This document shows, piece after piece, positions 42,756 through 44,326 of a stretch of DNA of 44,326 nt (its first letter is position 1; every line of letters starts with the position of its first letter). The position numbers were made by a program, and so were the translations under genes. The notes under the pieces are model-generated. The model was not told where the DNA came from. It searched no databases and saw nothing but the letters and a program-made list of their open reading frames with translations. The stretch lies in assembly GCF_020804225.1 (NCBI RefSeq), contig NZ_WJBI01000004.1, positions 243,175-287,500 on the forward strand. The letters are read 5' to 3'. This DNA is from Methanosarcina sp. DH2 (lineage in GTDB: Archaea > Halobacteriota > Methanosarcinia > Methanosarcinales > Methanosarcinaceae).

Positions 42756-44246
42756 ATTTTTTAACCTCTTATTTAGTTTTTTACTTTTTTATCCTTGTGA
42801 AACCGAAACCTCAAAAAGAATCAGGTGACGGTCTTGAATCAATGACCATGAATGTGAAAGTATAATAGAGAACTATAGAATCGTCTTTAGAAAAGCCACT
42901 TCTAAAAGCTAGTTCTTACACCCTGAAAGAAGTCCCCTCCTGGATGAAATGCACCAGGCTGCAGTTCCTGGAAGAAGAATACAACTTTAAATATATATTT
43001 GTTTCATTATACAAATATTTTGACCTGCCGAAATTTCCGGAAACTAACTCTAACCCTGTTTTCATATAATATAGATTTCCAAAGGGCTCTCCGACCTATC
43101 TAGAGAATTCCGGAACCGAGCTTGATCTACAGACACTTTCAGTATTCTTCCTTAGTCACAGCTATTTCTCAAAAAGCCTGCTTCCAAACAGATTTTAAAT
43201 TCGGGTAAGCTTCTACTTTTAAATGACTTAACTAAACTCTTTCCTATATTTCAGTAAACTATTCTAACCTGTTTCCTATTCCAGTAACCTATTTTTCCAT
43301 ATTTTAATGATTTATCTTCATACTCCATGCCTTGACTTATTCCTTTATTCCAGTGTTTTCCGTTCTAGCTGATTCAGCATGGAACCTACTTCAATACTTA
43401 CCGGAATAATTTATGATTGGTCCCTTATTCCAGTTGATCTTATAAACAATTCCTGATTTAATGAACCTGATCAGTAATTTTTAATTTAACAATTACATAA
43501 ATGACTTAAATATCACATAAATAACTTAAATAAATGATTTAAAGAAGCTGATCTTAAATAAAGATTTTAAATAACCAATCTCTGGGATTGTTCCTGAATT
43601 GAAGATTTTAAGGAGTGAATTCCAGGGGATACTAACTCCAATTAACGTTTAGGTTGTCTTTATCCCGGGAAATTGATCTCTAAACTGATAATTTCATGAG
43701 TAATTCAAAGAATTGATTCCTGAATTAATGATCTTAAGTTGCTAATTCCTTCTATGATTATAAAGATAATTAGATATCGAGTTCTATTCTACTAAATCCT
43801 ATTCTGGTAGTTATACTTATCTGAATTACCGGAAAAATTAACTCTCTATTTCACGGTGTTACAGTGAACTGATAACCAGCAAGATTGATAGCCAGCAGGC
43901 TGAGAGCCAGAAACTGATAGTTTCTCTGCCAATTTGTCACTTAAGATATTTGTTTGTGAAAGCTGTTTTGTGAAGGTTGTCCTGTTAAGGGACATGTATT
44001 ACGACTCTGTAAATCCCGGTTAAACTGCTTCCTGTGTTCCAGATCTACTCATAATAACTCTGGAATTCTATGCAGTTTATTAATAAACGGTATCTTTTAC
44101 TCTTACAGTACACCTAAAGGGAAACATAGATAATTACTTTTTCCCTGATTAAGAGTTCAGAGATACAACATTTTTCAGATTAGTATTAACTAACATTAAC
44201 TATTTTCTTTTGAGACATTACTTCCGTTTTACGTATAAATATTGTC
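42756..44246. other. Long gene-free AT-rich region with degenerate repeats
   Basis: No credible ORF in about 1.5 kb. RNase J promoter elements lie near 42984-42996 (minus-strand ATATATTTAAA). A 35-37 bp imperfect direct repeat, built on TTCCTGAATT and TTAAG, occurs near 43588-43623 and 43712-43748, and a partial form near 43447. TTATTCCAGT-type words recur between 43255 and 43435. Three degenerate 16-bp units with AGCCAG lie near 43868-43915. This may be decayed sequence, or hold a replication or structural element; nothing identifies it. Confidence 0.5.
44234..44241 (+). promoter_or_regulatory. TATA box near the right edge
   Basis: TATAAATA predicts transcription starting near 44260 and running out of the window, so a plus-strand gene probably lies just beyond 44326. 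Confidence 0.45.
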
Positions 44247-44315
44247 ATGGAAAAAATTCGTAGTCTAATAGATCTGGAATCAAGTGAACTGCCCCTCCCT
44301 AAAGCTCTGGCCTAA
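44247..44315 (+). CDS. Short ORF at the window edge, possibly a broken gene start
   Basis: ATG 44247 opens a 22-residue frame ('MEKIRSLIDLESSELPLPKA' begins it) ended by TAA, after which the same frame continues 'WLK'. The peptide looks like a real N-terminus, so a gene interrupted by a stop is possible. No ribosome binding site is present, and the ATG is only six bases from the TATA box, which argues against it. Confidence 0.2.
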   Translation: MEKIRSLIDLESSELPLPKALA

Positions 44316-44326
44316 TGGCTCAAGCT

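Noticed and set aside
42870-43069. Open plus-strand frame of about 65 codons in the RNase J leader
   Set aside because: It lacks a start codon at its beginning and crosses the RNase J TATA region; probably chance.

Overview
The window looks like a piece of a Methanosarcina-type archaeal chromosome (order Methanosarcinales). It carries archaeal information-processing genes (transcription factor B, the Gar1 subunit of H/ACA RNPs, Trm5-type tRNA methyltransferase, archaeal RNase J) and an archaeal isoprenoid-chain synthase. It also carries genes of bacterial type that this genus is known for: a group I chaperonin pair (GroES/GroEL), PAS/HisKA_2 sensor kinases with a seven-helix MASE3 sensor, a DUF1724 methanogen regulator, and PRC-barrel and PEGA proteins. 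TATA elements stand before many genes, Shine-Dalgarno motifs of the GGAG/GGTG kind decide many starts, and the AT-rich gaps between genes are long. I do not name a species.

Layout. 1-330 holds a structured RNA-like segment, perhaps the 5' part of a group II intron. 666-6640 carries an uncharacterised protein, a PEGA membrane protein, an aminotransferase, a hypothetical protein, a queuosine/archaeosine-precursor transporter and an RNase H-like protein. 7100-9780 holds groEL and groES with a divergent winged-helix gene. 9911-11032 is a DUF362/ferredoxin protein. 11266-14345 is a PRC-barrel cluster: one 846-residue polyprotein, one single-domain paralogue and a degraded remnant between them. 14913-18232 carries a small DnaJ-type zinc protein, a Cys/His-rich HNH-like protein, a DUF1724 regulator and a lipoprotein. 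18425-23345 holds two overlapping genes with related ectodomains and a GltS-type symporter. 23535-28141 holds two paralogous sensor kinases. 28485-32011 carries a phosphoribosyltransferase, an alpha/beta hydrolase, a CDF metal exporter, a decayed PAS fragment and a peroxiredoxin. 32132-36943 has tRNA-Thr(CGU), a previously uncalled 32-residue membrane protein, Trm5, a small membrane protein, a LysE exporter, TFB and Gar1. 37395-42755 has pyruvate phosphate dikinase with an elaborate leader, the prenyl synthase and RNase J. 42756-44326 is gene-free AT-rich DNA with degenerate repeats.

How the genes fit together. groES-groEL form one chaperonin unit. The ectodomain protein at 18425-19693 is translationally coupled to its polytopic partner. 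The gar1-tfb and rnj-idsA pairs are each co-directional and look like operons. Most of the rest are single-gene units with their own promoters.

The points most worth following are: the ppdK leader (a palindrome at the predicted transcription start followed by four 46-bp hairpin repeats); the modular PRC-barrel/coiled-coil polyprotein; the 32-residue membrane protein; the triplicated start-codon region of the lysE-type gene; and several genes whose best start position reads ATA.
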